DNA of 64,000 bases, taken from positions 17,427,001 to 17,491,000 of the forward strand of contig OX335660.1 of the NCBI GenBank assembly GCA_946894095.1. The letters are read 5' to 3'. Both the position numbers and the translations under genes were made by a program. Positions within the stretch are counted from its first letter, which is position 1, and every line of letters starts with the position of its first letter. Origin of the DNA: Incurvaria masculella. Lineage: Eukaryota; Arthropoda; Insecta; Lepidoptera; Incurvariidae. Below are positions 46,140 through 57,600 of the stretch, one piece after another. The notes under the pieces are model-generated. The model was not told where the DNA came from. It saw nothing but the letters and a program-made list of their open reading frames with translations, and made no database searches.

Positions 46140-47010
46140 CATCCAATGCGGTGGTACCAACCCGGGCGGGCTTACCCTCCCACCTAGCAGGGGAAGGGGA
46201 CCTACAGTTTTACATTGTGTAATGGCTGGCTGAGCTGTGCAGAGAGAGGGCGTATGCGCCGAGCTGTATTGTGAGAGGGCGTATGCGCCGAGCTAAAATT
46301 GAAAAGGAGTAATGCCGTACTGTGCCATAATAACGTGCAAATACGACCGCCGGTGCACAACCTTCATAATGGAGGAGTTTCGTATCACCGGTAAGTTTCA
46401 TTTACATGAATAGCGATAAAACTTGCGACAAATGCATTACGAAATAATATGGCGTCGCGGCGTCGTGTTGCTCGCCGGGTCATGTCTCGCTACGTTGTTT
46501 GTGACCACGTGCGTGTGAGGCGCTCGGCCGTGTTCGAAAGTGACGTAACATTTGATTGCAAACAGTATTGGAATTCCAACATAGAGTCATTACGTTAAGG
46601 TTCATATTTACTAAACAAATGTGGATTTGTTGTTTGGTTAGCGATTAAGAAGGGATAGCCAATTACGACTGTTATACATTCGCGGAGCAAAAAGGTCTTA
46701 AGTAAAACGGTAACAGCGGTCCTGGAACAAATTTACAAACGTTTCACTTCCTGCCTCCTCAATATTCCGTGCCTGCTGCTGTGCTGTATTGTTTGTATAA
46801 GTGAAATAAAGCATTTATCAGAGATTTTGTGCCCTCATTACAATTGGTTCCGAACCATGGAACAGCTCGAATTTGTAATGAAATGCACTTATCCAACTCA
46901 GAAAGACAAATAAAGCGGTGCATGACAGGGGCGAGGATTTGAACCCAGAGCTCTCGCATGAATGGCAAGGACTGTCCGAGGTGGGCGAAGCAAACGATGT
47001 CGGAAAAGCG
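46140..47010 (-). repeat. Family F SINE split by a 630-bp insertion
   Basis: 46140-46216 (CAATGCGGTGGTACCAACCC to CCTACAGTTTTACATT) and 46848-47010 (TTGGTTCCGAACCATGGAAC to GCGAGGATTTGAACCCAGAG) are adjacent parts of the family F body and head. The DNA between them is foreign. TACATTG at the left junction and TACAATTG at the right may be a diverged target duplication. Confidence 0.6.
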
Positions 47011-47412
47011 CGGGCGAGGGTCAACCCCCGCCCCCCCCACCCGCTGGCTGCTAACGCGATTAGGAGGCAATTAGAGGCAGCGGTATCGCGGTCGCGGCGG
47101 GATTAGCTGCTCCGACCAACCAACCAACCAACAATATCTCTCTCCTGCTCTCTCGCGCTACTCGAACCCCGGCCGCTCGCTCGCTCGCACACCCCGCCCC
47201 TCCGCAACCCGCGCGAGCTGCCCGCGTCGCCAGGACCTTCCGCAAACCGACAGGTACCGCCAGCGTCGAAGGCGCAAGTGGAGTTTGAAGTGAAACTTCT
47301 TTAGGATCATTGGCCTGGAAGAAAGAGAAAGTGAAATGCTTCCCCTTTTCCGCCTCCAAGTCGCACCGCACAACTCCACTTATGCACTTTGCGACACCTC
47401 TATGGTCTATTA
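47011..47412. other. GC-rich segment, no gene recognised
   Basis: Contains a run of C (47030-47039), a CCAA microsatellite at 47115-47135 and CGCTCGCTCGC. Overlapping minus-strand ORFs of up to 121 codons have no recognisable domain. A promoter or first exon for the leftward syndapin gene is possible but not shown. Confidence 0.25.
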
Positions 47413-47754
47413 GCCCCGGTTGCACGAAGAGACGGCCGAGTTAATCAATGTTCAAAAACGTCACTTTTAGGCTGAGATAAATAGTCGTAACAGAAACTAT
47501 GACTAACGAAAAGTAGTACTTTGTGACGTCACTTTGACACATTTTGTATGGACGAAATCCGAGACGAAATCTCAAAGCAATGCCAATTGACGTCACAAAG
47601 TACTACTTTGCGTTAGCATTAGTTTCGTTGACGACTATTTATCTCAGCCTTAGTGATCCGCATAGAGTTTCTTCCATACTCTCCACACAAAGTGACGTGT
47701 TTGATCATACTTTGACGTTGATTTTGATTTTTTGTCCTTTCTTGCACTCGGCCC
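47413..47754. mobile_element. Family C MITE interrupted by a family B MITE
   Basis: GCCCCGGTTGCACGAAGAG at the left and TTGCACTCGGCCC at the right, with TTA on each side (47410-47412 and 47755-47757). The element is interrupted at 47470-47649. Removing the inner element and one TTA gives CACTTTTAGTGATCCGCATA, which matches the uninterrupted copy at 31691-31847. Confidence 0.85.
47470..47649. mobile_element. Family B MITE nested in family C
   Basis: 180 bp, termini GGCTGAGATAAATAGTCGT and GACTATTTATCTCAGCC, flanked by TTA at 47467-47469 and 47650-47652. Confidence 0.88.
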
Positions 47755-48160
47755 TTAGTCATCGAAGCGGCAATTTCGTATCAATAATGACGGGGATTTC
47801 GTAGTCCCGAATTTTAGCTAAGCATTATTTGGTTTTCGGTTAGAATCTCATGCAGGAAAATTATTCATACTTTATTGTTGAGGTCGCTCTCGAACCATTA
47901 CACTCTTAATTATACTGTATGGATGCATGTAAGGACAATGTAATATTAGTAGGATAATAGTTAGTAAGGAATTAAAATGTACTAGTATTTTGACACCCGG
48001 CAAAGTGCAGTCAGGGATTGGCAAATCAGTGAAAAGTTCTAAGATGCTTTTCCCAATCTTTGCAATTTATATCGTTGGTTACAGTGACATATTTACGTTT
48101 TAAATTGTTAAAGTTCAGTTACAATCCTAGGGGGGCAACTTTTCGGCAACGCCATCCGAT

Positions 48161-48324
48161 TAAGGGCCCGAGTGCACGAAAGGGAAAAAAATCAAAATCA
48201 ACGTCAACGTATGATTGAACACGTCACTTTGTATGGACAGTATAAAAGGAACTCCATGCGGTTCACTAAAAGTGACGTGTTTGAACATTGATTAACTCAG
48301 CCGGCTCTTTGTGCAATCGGGGCT
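48161..48324. mobile_element. Family C MITE
   Basis: TAAGGGCCCGAGTGCACGAA and TTGTGCAATCGGGGCTA termini, with interior ATCAAAATCAACGTCAACGT and CACTAAAAGTGACGTG. Confidence 0.75.
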
Positions 48325-48764
48325 AGGATTCCTCGAGAAATTGACAGCCTGCGAGGCGTTACGACCGCTGCCGCCGCCGTGGGAGTGATGTCGACCATGC
48401 ATGTACAGCTACATAAAAAAGTGTGACTTTGTAAATGAGCACGCTACGTAGGTACGTGCAAGTTGCGCAAGCTGCGTGCGCGCGCACGCGCCTCCTCCGC
48501 CGCGCCGCCCCGCCAGCCTTCGACCGGAATGCAGCAGGATTTGACCACGGAAGTGCATTCGAATGTTGCGAGCGGCACTTGTTGCGAGGAATGTTGCAAC
48601 ACGAGCCGCGCTGCGCCAAATTGTCTGTGCCATTTGCGATATACCTATACCGTTTATTTACCTATACCATTTGCCTGTACTCCATGCGTACGGTGGTCCT
48701 GTGTGAAGATATCGTTTCAGGAGCGAATGTCCAAAGATATTGCGTGGCAGACCGCGCGCGCCCG

Positions 48765-48850
48765 CGGTGCCCAATGCGGTGGTACAACCCGGGCAGGCTT
48801 AACCTTACCGCCGAGTAGGTGGAGGGGACCTACAGTTTTACACCACGCCA
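48765..48850 (-). repeat. Family F SINE fragment
   Basis: CAATGCGGTGGTACAACCCG, GGCAGGCTTAACC and GGGGACCTACAGTTTTACAC match the internal body of family F. Confidence 0.55.
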
Positions 48851-48899
48851 CGAGCTCTAAATGCACCTGTACCTCTACCCCCGCTCACCACCAGCCATC

Positions 48900-49122
48900 C
48901 CCGATTCCGATTTGTATGAAAACGCGGAGTCGGCGTAAACGGCAACGTCGACGTATTTACGGCAACGTTGAGTAAGCTGTCAAATCAAACTCGGACTCGC
49001 AAATGTTAGTCCGATTAACGCCCACAGCGCGCGCTCTTCAATTTCTCCATACATTTAAAAAACGCCAGTCGATCGGTTTGCCGTAAACGCCAATTTAGGT
49101 GACAACTGGGACTACAGGCTCT
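48900..49122. mobile_element. Family J half copy
   Basis: TATGAAAACGCGGAGTCGGC, CAAACTCGGACTCGCAAATG and GGTGACAACTGGGACTACAG match the right half of the element at 4996-5342. Confidence 0.65.
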
Positions 49123-49714
49123 GTATTTATCTGCAGATAGTGTTCGCGTCTGTCTGCGGCGTCTGTCGATATCGGTCTGTATCTACCGATGCAGATCAAA
49201 ATATGTAATCTGCGCCGTGTGTTGTAGTTAGTCCATTGATTTCTATGAAAAGCGATTTCTAGATACCTATATCTGCGCCGACGCGCGCAGACGCAAGTAT
49301 CCGTCGCGTCTGTGACATCCTTCAACCACGTATTCCTGCAGCGGGAGCACAAATAAACGACATGGCTATATCAATCTATAAAAGTCTATCTTTCTCGTAT
49401 CCGATCGCACGGTAAGTGAAACAAAAACTCGTTTATCGAATGATACAGCCATATCGTTGTTTGTGCTCCCGCTGCTGCTGGGCATATTTAGAGCAAAAAT
49501 GACCCAGGAATACAAAGTTAACGTTTGGACCAAAGTCCTTTAACACCCTGTATGTTAAACGTATGGCTCTACAGAGCAAGGAACACATACTTATAAAAGT
49601 AAAAAGCAGCTATGTTCACGTCAAAAAATTTGGGCTGGATACGTGAGCATTAGGCACGATTGTTAGACAAAAATGACAGAGTAGTATTTGCCACTTACTG
49701 AGGGAAGCATTGGA
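49123..49714. other. No gene recognised
   Basis: No supported gene, and no repeat assignment beyond an imperfect inverted similarity around GTTTGTGCTCCCGCTG. Confidence 0.35.
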
Positions 49715-50095
49715 CGACTTTTTTAACCGAATTCAAAAAAAGGAGGAGGTTATCAATTCGTCTGTATGTTTTTTTATTGGTTTTTTTTTTGTTTTTTTTT
49801 TATGTTTGTTACCTCATAACTTTTTGCCTGGGTGAACCGATTTTGATGATTATTTTTTTAAATGATAGCTAGTGCTTCCCAAGTGGTAACCATTTGGTTA
49901 AGTTCTGACAATGATATCCATGATAAAATCATAAAAGTCTTAAATTTGTATTAAGATGTGCGCGACAAATGGACGAATAACTCAATATAACGCCAACCGA
50001 TTTCGGTGATTCTTTTTTTATTGGAAAGGATGTGTACAAATTAGTAAGTGTACTTCAGATTCACTAAAAATAAACAAATAAAAAAAAATTAACAA
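49715..50095 (+). repeat. Dispersed lepidopteran repeat (AAAAGGAGGAGGTTATCAATTCG type)
   Basis: AAAAAGGAGGAGGTTATCAA, TACCTCATAACTTTTTGCC and GTGAACCGATTTTGATGATT are blocks of a repeat I recognise as common in moth and butterfly DNA. The class is not assigned. Confidence 0.55.
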
Positions 50096-50096
50096 A

Positions 50097-50347
50097 AAAA
50101 ATAACCGACTTCAAAGAAAAAGCACTAAAAAGTAAAAAATAATTTCCATTTTTGTAGTTACGATTTCTGTTATTTTTTGAGTCGGTGTCAGCCAAGGTTA
50201 GGTTAGGTTAGGTTAGGTTCTCTTGATTGGCGCAGCGCGTGCCCGGCTGACGTCGACTCAAAAAATAACAGAAATCGTAACTACAAAAATGGAAATTATT
50301 TTTTAGTTTTTAGTGCTTTTTCTTTGAAGTCGGTTATTTTTTTTGTT
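50097..50347. repeat. Large near-perfect inverted repeat with telomere-like loop
   Basis: The left arm (50097-50183, AATAACCGACTTCAAAG to TATTTTTTGAGTC) pairs almost base for base with the right arm (50255-50347, GACTCAAAAAATAACAG to TTGAAGTCGGTTATT). The loop has an additional GTCAGCC/GGCTGAC stem. No ORF. Confidence 0.85.
50196..50220 (+). repeat. Interstitial (TTAGG)n insect telomere motif
   Basis: Four perfect GGTTA units plus GGTTC, i.e. the TTAGG telomere repeat of most insects, located inside the loop of the inverted repeat. Confidence 0.75.
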
Positions 50348-50453
50348 AATATTTTTTTTATAAAACACATTTTATGATAAAGTGCCCCAATGACTAATTA
50401 GATAGGTTTAGCAAAGGGCGCTCGCTGCTATTCCCGCACGTCTCAGGGAAAAA

Positions 50454-50743
50454 ACAGGCCAAGTGCGAGTCGGACTCGCACACGAAGGGTTCCGTACCAT
50501 CGTACAAGATTTAACACAAAAAAATCACGGTTTTTGTATGGGTCCCTTTAATTTATATTATTTTTTTATTTTACCTATTTGTTGTTATAGCCGGCAAAAT
50601 AAATACACACTCTGTGAAAATTTCAGCTGCCGACCTATTACGGTTCATGAGATACAGCCCGGCGAAGGACGGACGGACGGACGGACAGCGGAGGCTTAGT
50701 ATTAGGGTTCCGTTTTCACCCTTTGGGTACGGAACCCTAAAAA
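50454..50743 (+). repeat. Family A SINE-like element, full length
   Basis: CAGGCCAAGTGCGAGTCGGA, GGGTTCCGTACCATCGTAC, GATACAGCCC, a GACG run, and the tail TTTGGGTACGGAACCCTAAA. Confidence 0.88.
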
Positions 50744-51339
50744 CTAGCGGGGACCTACATGATGTCGCCTCGTCATATGCCTAGCCACGTGGACGATGTT
50801 CACTCTCAATTGTCTAGTTATATACCGGCCGTCGTCGCGCTGCCACGCGCGCCGTCGCGTCGGCAATCCCAGCTGCTAGTTAACGATATTATCCATACTC
50901 GGGACATCAGGTAGGCCGCGGTGTAGTACTTTCACATGACTACAACGAATATGATGAAATGCATGTATAATCGACGGTCAAGCAAGGACAAACCGATAAA
51001 GCCGTAAAGATAACTATTTTATGAGTATAGTGTGCAAAAGTGGACTAGAATCAGCAAGTAAACCTCCATCCTCCATTGCGGGCAGTTCATTTATCAATTC
51101 CATCACCTGCTCTGTAACCCATAATAATATAGGAAAGATTGAATATTCAAACACATTGCTCTTTTGTTATCACCAAAATTATACTTTATTCAAATAAATT
51201 AATGCTTAATCACATCCATTATATTATAAAAATTAGCTAATTAAGATGCCTCCCATACAAAACATGTGCATTGACAATTCCTTTAGTCGTGCGTAGTGGT
51301 TGATGTCGTTTGAGAGGAAGCCTCGCGCGAGGCTTCCTC
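50744..51339. other. No gene recognised
   Basis: AT-rich except for 50820-50880. A short palindrome AGGAAGCCTCGCGCGAGGCT lies near 51316. Confidence 0.35.
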
Positions 51340-52025
51340 TTGGACTTGAATGGCTAATACCAAACCGACCATCATGATATTAGCCTAACACACCACATGG
51401 AACTAGGTGCCATGCCATGACCTTTCTTATACTGCTCAGTTACATTGAACTGGATGGAAAAACGGAACATTTTAATTGCCACTTCATTTATTTAATTTAT
51501 TCAACTTTTGGTAGTCAAACTATACAAAGGCTGAGATAAATAGTCGTACCAAAAACTAAGGCTAACAAAAAGTAGTACTTTCTGACGTCACATTGACATA
51601 TTTTGTATGGACGAAAGCTCAAAGTGATGTAAAGTTACGTCACAAAGTAGTACTTTTCGTTAGTCTTAGTTTCTGTTACGACTATTTATCTCAGCCTAAG
51701 TCATGTCACAATTTGATTAATCCGAGGATTGATCAATTCAGTGAAGGAGAACCTGCAAAGAAACTTCACTGGTCTATAAGTAAGTATACTTTTTTCGTCC
51801 ACATTTATGATATAATACACTTATGAATGAATACCTAAATGCCACTGCCAAACTTAATTTTTTGCTAGAATGGTCTAAGGCAAAGAACTAAGAAGAACGA
51901 ATACAACAACCCACAATGTGTACAGTCTTAAAATACCATCGACCATCGTTCATTCAATGCGATGGTCCCAACCCGGGCGGGATAAGCCCTATGTACAGTA
52001 AGAGGACCTATTGATTTACGTTTAT
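51340..52025 (-). repeat. Family F SINE split by a segment carrying a family B MITE
   Basis: 51340-51495 (GAATGGCTAATACCAAACCG to ATTTTAATTGCCACTTCATT) and about 51945-52025 (CATTCAATGCGATGGTCCCA to GAGGACCTATTGATTTACG) are consecutive parts of family F separated by about 450 bp. Confidence 0.55.
51529..51696. mobile_element. Family B palindromic MITE
   Basis: GGCTGAGATAAATAGTCGTA and TTACGACTATTTATCTCAGC termini. The interior is palindromic, with TGACGTCACATTGACATATT. Flanks AAA and TAA do not give a perfect duplication. Confidence 0.82.
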
Positions 52026-53804
52026 GTCATACCAACACTTGGTCTCCTCTGGGAGCATTGTGCCTAAGACTGGTAGGAACAGTCATCGCAATGACAATAT
52101 TACAATGTACATTCTAGTTGCATGTGTGGTGGCCCTTGTGGTGTGACTTGTGCAAATACACAAAATGCATCGATCAACGACCCAAATTCAAAGGTTGGTT
52201 TCGCAACTACCAAATGTGCACGAATACTACAAAGTTGGGAGCATCAAATATCGTATTTGTGGGGGTTTTGAGAGTACCGGAGGCAGAATGTGTTTATTAG
52301 TCACAAGCCTATATGTTGGTGCACGCTACAATATGCACTATTATAAACTTCAGGCAATGTCTCTACCGCTGTCAAGGAGTGTGCAGACGAGATGCCGGAC
52401 CAATTGAATTTAGAAAACCAGGAACAAAAACAGTCCAGTTTTAAAATAAATTGTAAGTGTAGGTACGTAAAAAAATACACAAATAAAAAAAAACTACTTC
52501 ATGTACGATTGCATTCAAAATTCCAGTAGCACATTCCAACGTGATTGCTATAAGGCGCTCGCTAATCAGCCAAGGCTGCCTGTCTAAAATAAATAAAATG
52601 CATATTGTGTCCACACGTCATCTTTTAAACAGGAACGTCCCTTATTACCCGAGCCGGTGGTGTCCCCGAAAGAAAACTGTCCTGTTTTTCCAAACCGCGC
52701 AAAAATCGAAGTGGGGCGGTTATGTCGATGGTGTATTTTGTTTCGACTCAATGAAAGAAAGATCGCAGCCGGGTCTGTTCTTTTTTGAAATAAAAGTTTT
52801 TGCCATTAGGTACTTACTCCCGTTAGAGCTCAGAACACATACTTATTTTAAATAAATAAGTTCAGTAATTTATTTCATAGTTTTTCAATAAAATGTACCA
52901 CATATTTTACATCGAGCATTCATTCATAGCAACTAGCTGGCGGAATGGTAAGTTTTGCCATATAGCCGCAGAATAAAAATAAATAAGTATATAACATTTT
53001 CATGTTAAACATTCTTGCACTATAATTAGTTTTAATTGTAAATATTTACGCCGCGAGCACTATGGCGCTGACAAACATCCACCAATCCACCATCCTGGTA
53101 TAAGCCTGCAAGAAATTGCTAGTGAGGGTGAGTAACCTATCCAATTCAATTACTCAGCCGTAACTATAACAATGTTATTTAAGAGATTGGGTTTCCAAGA
53201 GATTATTTGCTCCGTTAGCCACATTCGTTTCACAGCAAATATACATCCAAGTGGAATTTAAAGTTCTTATTGAAGTAGCATTTGTAGTATGGCGTAGAAC
53301 ACTCACCCTAGGTGCGCCGTTAGCCGGTAGGCGACGCAGTAAATAACAATCCAATGTGAGCACTCAATCTTTCACTGTACCAATGCCTACACAAAACCAC
53401 CACGGACACTGCACTGCACTGTGGGTCGCTATTGCAAAAATACACACACGAAGCACTAAGAACACGAGGGACCAAACGCAACGCGACCACACCTGACAAA
53501 CGCCAACCAGAAACTGACGGTGTTGCCAGTTTGCCAGCAGCACGAGATTACGAGCACGCACGCAGCCACTCACGTGTCGCTGTGCTTCAACGTTATCATA
53601 TTTAGACTAGTTCTGTTTCTACTAACGTAGGAGTCGAAAAGCAGGACATTCGGTGATGTCTGTGGTGATGTCCAAAAGTCATAATTAAAGTCTTCTATGG
53701 TATGCCCAGAAGCAAAAATAAGTCACGCGCCCGCTCTATATCAGCGGGTCTACTCGGCGAAAACGAGAAGTTCTCGCGTGAGATGTTGTTAAAATGGATC
53801 AGCC
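52026..53804. other. No gene recognised; possible upstream region of BLTP3
   Basis: Several ORFs of 60-104 codons have no recognisable domain. 53480-53600 is GC-richer and holds TGACGGTGTTGCCAGTTTGC, a composition sometimes seen at insect transcription starts. The true BLTP3 promoter was not identified. Confidence 0.3.
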
Positions 53805-54160
53805 GTATTCAAAGTGGTTGGACTAACTTTAATACGCCGGACTAAATCGGATTTTGTATGGTTAGTCCTGTGCTAATCCCCTAAGTTTTGACAGGGTCAC
53901 TCTGACAACGACTGTATCTGTCGTATTCAGAATGGGCGGACAAATTTTAGCACCGGAGTAATCATAAAAAAACCTGTTTTGGTATGTTTAGTCATGTACT
54001 AATCCCGCACTAAGTTTTGACAGGTTCACTCTGAATACGACTTTATCTGTCGTATTCAGAGTGGGCGGAATAACTATAGCACCGGGCTAATAATAAAAAC
54101 ACCGGTTTAGTCCGACAATGCCCTAGCGCACTAAATTTAGTCCGCTTACTCTGAATACGA
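53805..54160. repeat. Three head-to-tail palindromic units
   Basis: Units start at 53805, 53922 and 54051 with CGTATTCA...GTGG and end with CACTCTG..ACGA or TTACTCTGAATACGA. Each unit is an imperfect inverted repeat of 110-129 bp (TCGTATTCAGAGTGGGCGGA against its complement). The units are tandem copies of one palindromic element. Confidence 0.75.
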
Positions 54161-54623
54161 TAGTAACAGTTGTATGAAATGAAATAAATGCAATAGGGAA
54201 GGCCAGCTTAAGCTTAAAAAGCTGCCGGCCGGGGATTTGACGAATTAAATTATTTATAAATGGCAATATTGCCCTAAACATTCTTATGCTTTTCCGTTCT
54301 ATTCAATTCTATGCTTTTTTTTCCTCCTCGTTTTTACTCCTTCCAGGGATCTAAATCTTTGACTACTTCCTACAAATTAATAGCTATAGACTACTATGTT
54401 AATAGCCTTTCCCATTGGCAATATAAAAAAAAGCCCAAGAAACTGACGTTATTTTCTGTGCTGACGTTTTTATTTTCCAGCTTATGTATTCTGTGCCCAA
54501 GTAAAGGTTTTTTTGGTGCTGATTATAATTGATTAAAGAACTGATAACCCCAGTGAACTTCTGAATTTTTGCCTGGTGCAGTGAGAATATTGCCGGGACG
54601 CCCAGTCCCGGTCTTTCTACACC

Positions 54624-54667
54624 ATGGTCACCATAATTAAGAACCAGCTGCTAAAACAACTCTCTCG
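54624..54667 (+). CDS. BLTP3: BLTP3 exon 1 (start)
   Basis: ATG in the context CTACACCATGG. It encodes MVTIIKNQLLKQLS plus two bases of an Arg codon, donor CTCG|GTATGT. It matches the family start (human MAGIIKKQILKHLSR). A possible 5' UTR acceptor (GCCTGGTGCAG) ends at 54584. Confidence 0.9.
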
Positions 54668-57600
54668 GTATGTTCATTCTATCGCGGATCCCTGGTTATA
54701 TCTTAAATGTATTACTAAATGCTATTAATAATCAGTTAAAAAGAATTTAATGCCAGGAGCATGACTTAGCTACTACGCCTTTGTTCTCATTGGAGAATGT
54801 CTAATTCAATTAGAAACCATTAATGTAAATAAGTAAACAAATTGTGGGATTCAGGTTCAGCAGGGTGCGGCAATCTAGCGATCTTACTTGTAGGCTGAGA
54901 ATGTAGTTTAGGGTCTTAAGAACATATTCGAGGAAAAAATCTTCACCGGAGACGTATACTTCTTTGTATATACATTGATAATAGTCAGTCTACTAGTAAG
55001 ATCGCAAGATTGCCGCACTCTGCTAAACTTGAGCCCAATACTGTACAGCTTATGGCAGTGTAAGCGTAAAGCCTTACATGAAACTTGCAAATATGTGCGT
55101 TCAATACCAAAATATACTAAAAGGAGTTGATCACATTTTGTATACTGATCAAGGTAATACATTCGTTATTGGCAGGTCGGGTGAGGGGCATATTTTCGTA
55201 TAGACAAACCATCGTAGGGTGCGGGGGTCGTGGGGGAGATAGCCTAACCTAATTGATTAAATGTACCTAACTTTAACATGACTAAACCGGCGGCGGCGGT
55301 TGAGGCCCCATGGTATTTTGACAGCTCTATTTAAAAACGTCAACTCGGTTTTTATTAATAAAGGTTTATTTTACCATTAACCTAACCGGTTCATGTCAGG
55401 GCATCCGTGTCGTTTTTACAGCAACATAGAAAGGTTTACTTAGTTTTTTTTCTTTGAAAAAAGGATATTTTTTAAATAAATGAGCACTATGGTAACGAAA
55501 CTCAATATTCATATTCTTTTAACATAAGATAAGCTATAAGATAAGTTTACCAGTAATAATAATTAATAATGCTCCTGACCTTATTTCTTGCCAGTTCTTC
55601 GCTGGGATTGCGGAACTGACTGATCATAAAATATGATAAATCCGAGTGCAGTGTGCTGTCCATGGATGATGAATAAAAACAATAAACATGTATAAGCAAC
55701 CTTACTGGAATGATGCACCATGAGAATGGTTTTTTTAGGCACATATTTTTCTTATTTGTACTAAATGGGTATGGCAGAACTTGCTGTCGGTGCTGCTCTG
55801 GCGCTGGAAGAGTAGCTGCATACGGAGCTGTTGGAGATCACCAGCTGGCTGCATCTCAGCTCTGCTAGCTGTAACTGTAGCTCCTTCTGCTACAGTCCTT
55901 ACAGTGGACTATCCTGATTGTTGATGTTGTCATACACCCAGGTACACCAAGAACCTGTCACCGGAACAGATCTCGCTGTCGGCGCTGCGCGGCTCGGGCG
56001 AGCTGGCCGACCTGACACTGGACGAGGAGCTCCTGACAGAACTTCTGGAGCTGCCCGGCTGGCTGCGACTCAGCTCCGCGCGCTGCAACCGAGCCTCCTT
56101 CCGCATACAGTGGACCAAGCTCAAGACTGTACCCATTGTCCTCGTCAGTTGCTGTTTTAAAATCACTCAGAGATTAATTACTTACCATGTTTGTGTATTA
56201 TGAAGAAAATGTAATTGGCTTGCAGTCAACTTCATAAGTTTCTTTCATAAGGAATCTTACATGTATCTATGTATAATCAACTGTGAAGCAAGGACACATT
56301 AATTAAAGAAAGAGCTCAGTAAAAAGAACTACTTTAAATAAATGTATGTAGGTATAATCTTAAATCTGTGTTAGTAGGAGGCATTCATTACGGGAGCAGG
56401 GATTGTAGGAGAATTCTAAATTATGGGTATACAGCCGGTGGCGAAATTTGTAGACGCAATACCCGCAAATGGTATGTTTTGCTGGTTCGGGTCCAGCCTT
56501 GCAGAATATTCGTAAAGTAGTTCTTTTTACTGGGCAATTTCTTCAATTAATGTGTCCTTGCTTCACCGTCGATTATACATACATACATGTCAGTTTTTTT
56601 TAGAAATGTAATGTTAGTAGAGTAGTTCTCTTAACTCGCTAAAGAATATTTTTCGCAATCTATATGAGCACTTTCATACTAATATTCATACCAATATTGT
56701 AAATGTGAAAGTAACTCTGTGTGTCTGTTGTGTTTTCACGCCTAAACCGCTGAACAAATTTTGACAAATTTCGGTATAGATATAGTCTGGACCTTGGAGA
56801 AGGACATAGGCTACCTTTTGTGTCAAATATTTAATTTGAAAGGTTTGAGATAGAGGACGAAAGTTTGTGTGGGGACCTCAAACTCCAACACGACATTGAC
56901 TCGAGCGGAGCCGGGCACCTCGGCTAGTAATTTATAAAATCCATTCCTCTTGAGATGATAGAGCTGTATCATATGTTGGTAGAACCTGGATGAGGTGCAC
57001 ATTGCGCTGGAGGTGTGCTCGGAGCCACGGGCGATGCCGGCGGGCGGCGGAGGCGGGGGACTGCCCGCGCAGGGCAAATACAGCTACATACACAAGGTAC
57101 GCCCGAGACAGTATTTCTATTAGTCACACGTCATTACACATTTTCCAAGCTGCTTCTTTTTACTTGAGTTACAGATTGATTGGAAGCAGCCAGTTATGAA
57201 ATAAAACTTAGAAAAAGCTAGACATTTCCTGATATATAAATGTTTCCTTAATCATGGAACTAAATAATTTGGGAATAGGCTGCGCCTTGAGATTTTTTAA
57301 AATAGTTTTTTTTGCAAGGCGACATTGATATTAAAAGAAAACATGGACAATGTTTCATTGCTACTTCGAACCTGTTTCATCGAATGCGATAGTACCTACC
57401 CAGGCAGGTGTAACCTAGTAGAGAAAGGGACATACAGTATTACATGGATTCATAACCATGGAAAACAACTTGCATTTGTGACGAAAGCCACTTACCTAAC
57501 TCGAAAAGAGAATGAGAGGCGAGAACCCGCATCCAGAGAACCCTGAGGTGGCGGGGCAAAGCGTTTGGAGTTAGGGAACCATCTTTCTGAGAGCAGAAAT

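Noticed and set aside
47060..47425. 121-codon minus-strand ORF with a possible internal splice acceptor
   Set aside because: GC-rich composition explains the length, and no recognisable protein family was seen.
52106..52440. Small secreted protein: MYILVACVVALVV followed by a Cys-containing region
   Set aside because: A TGA follows the signal-like peptide directly and the downstream Cys pattern is split between frames. No family match was convincing; at most a dead gene.
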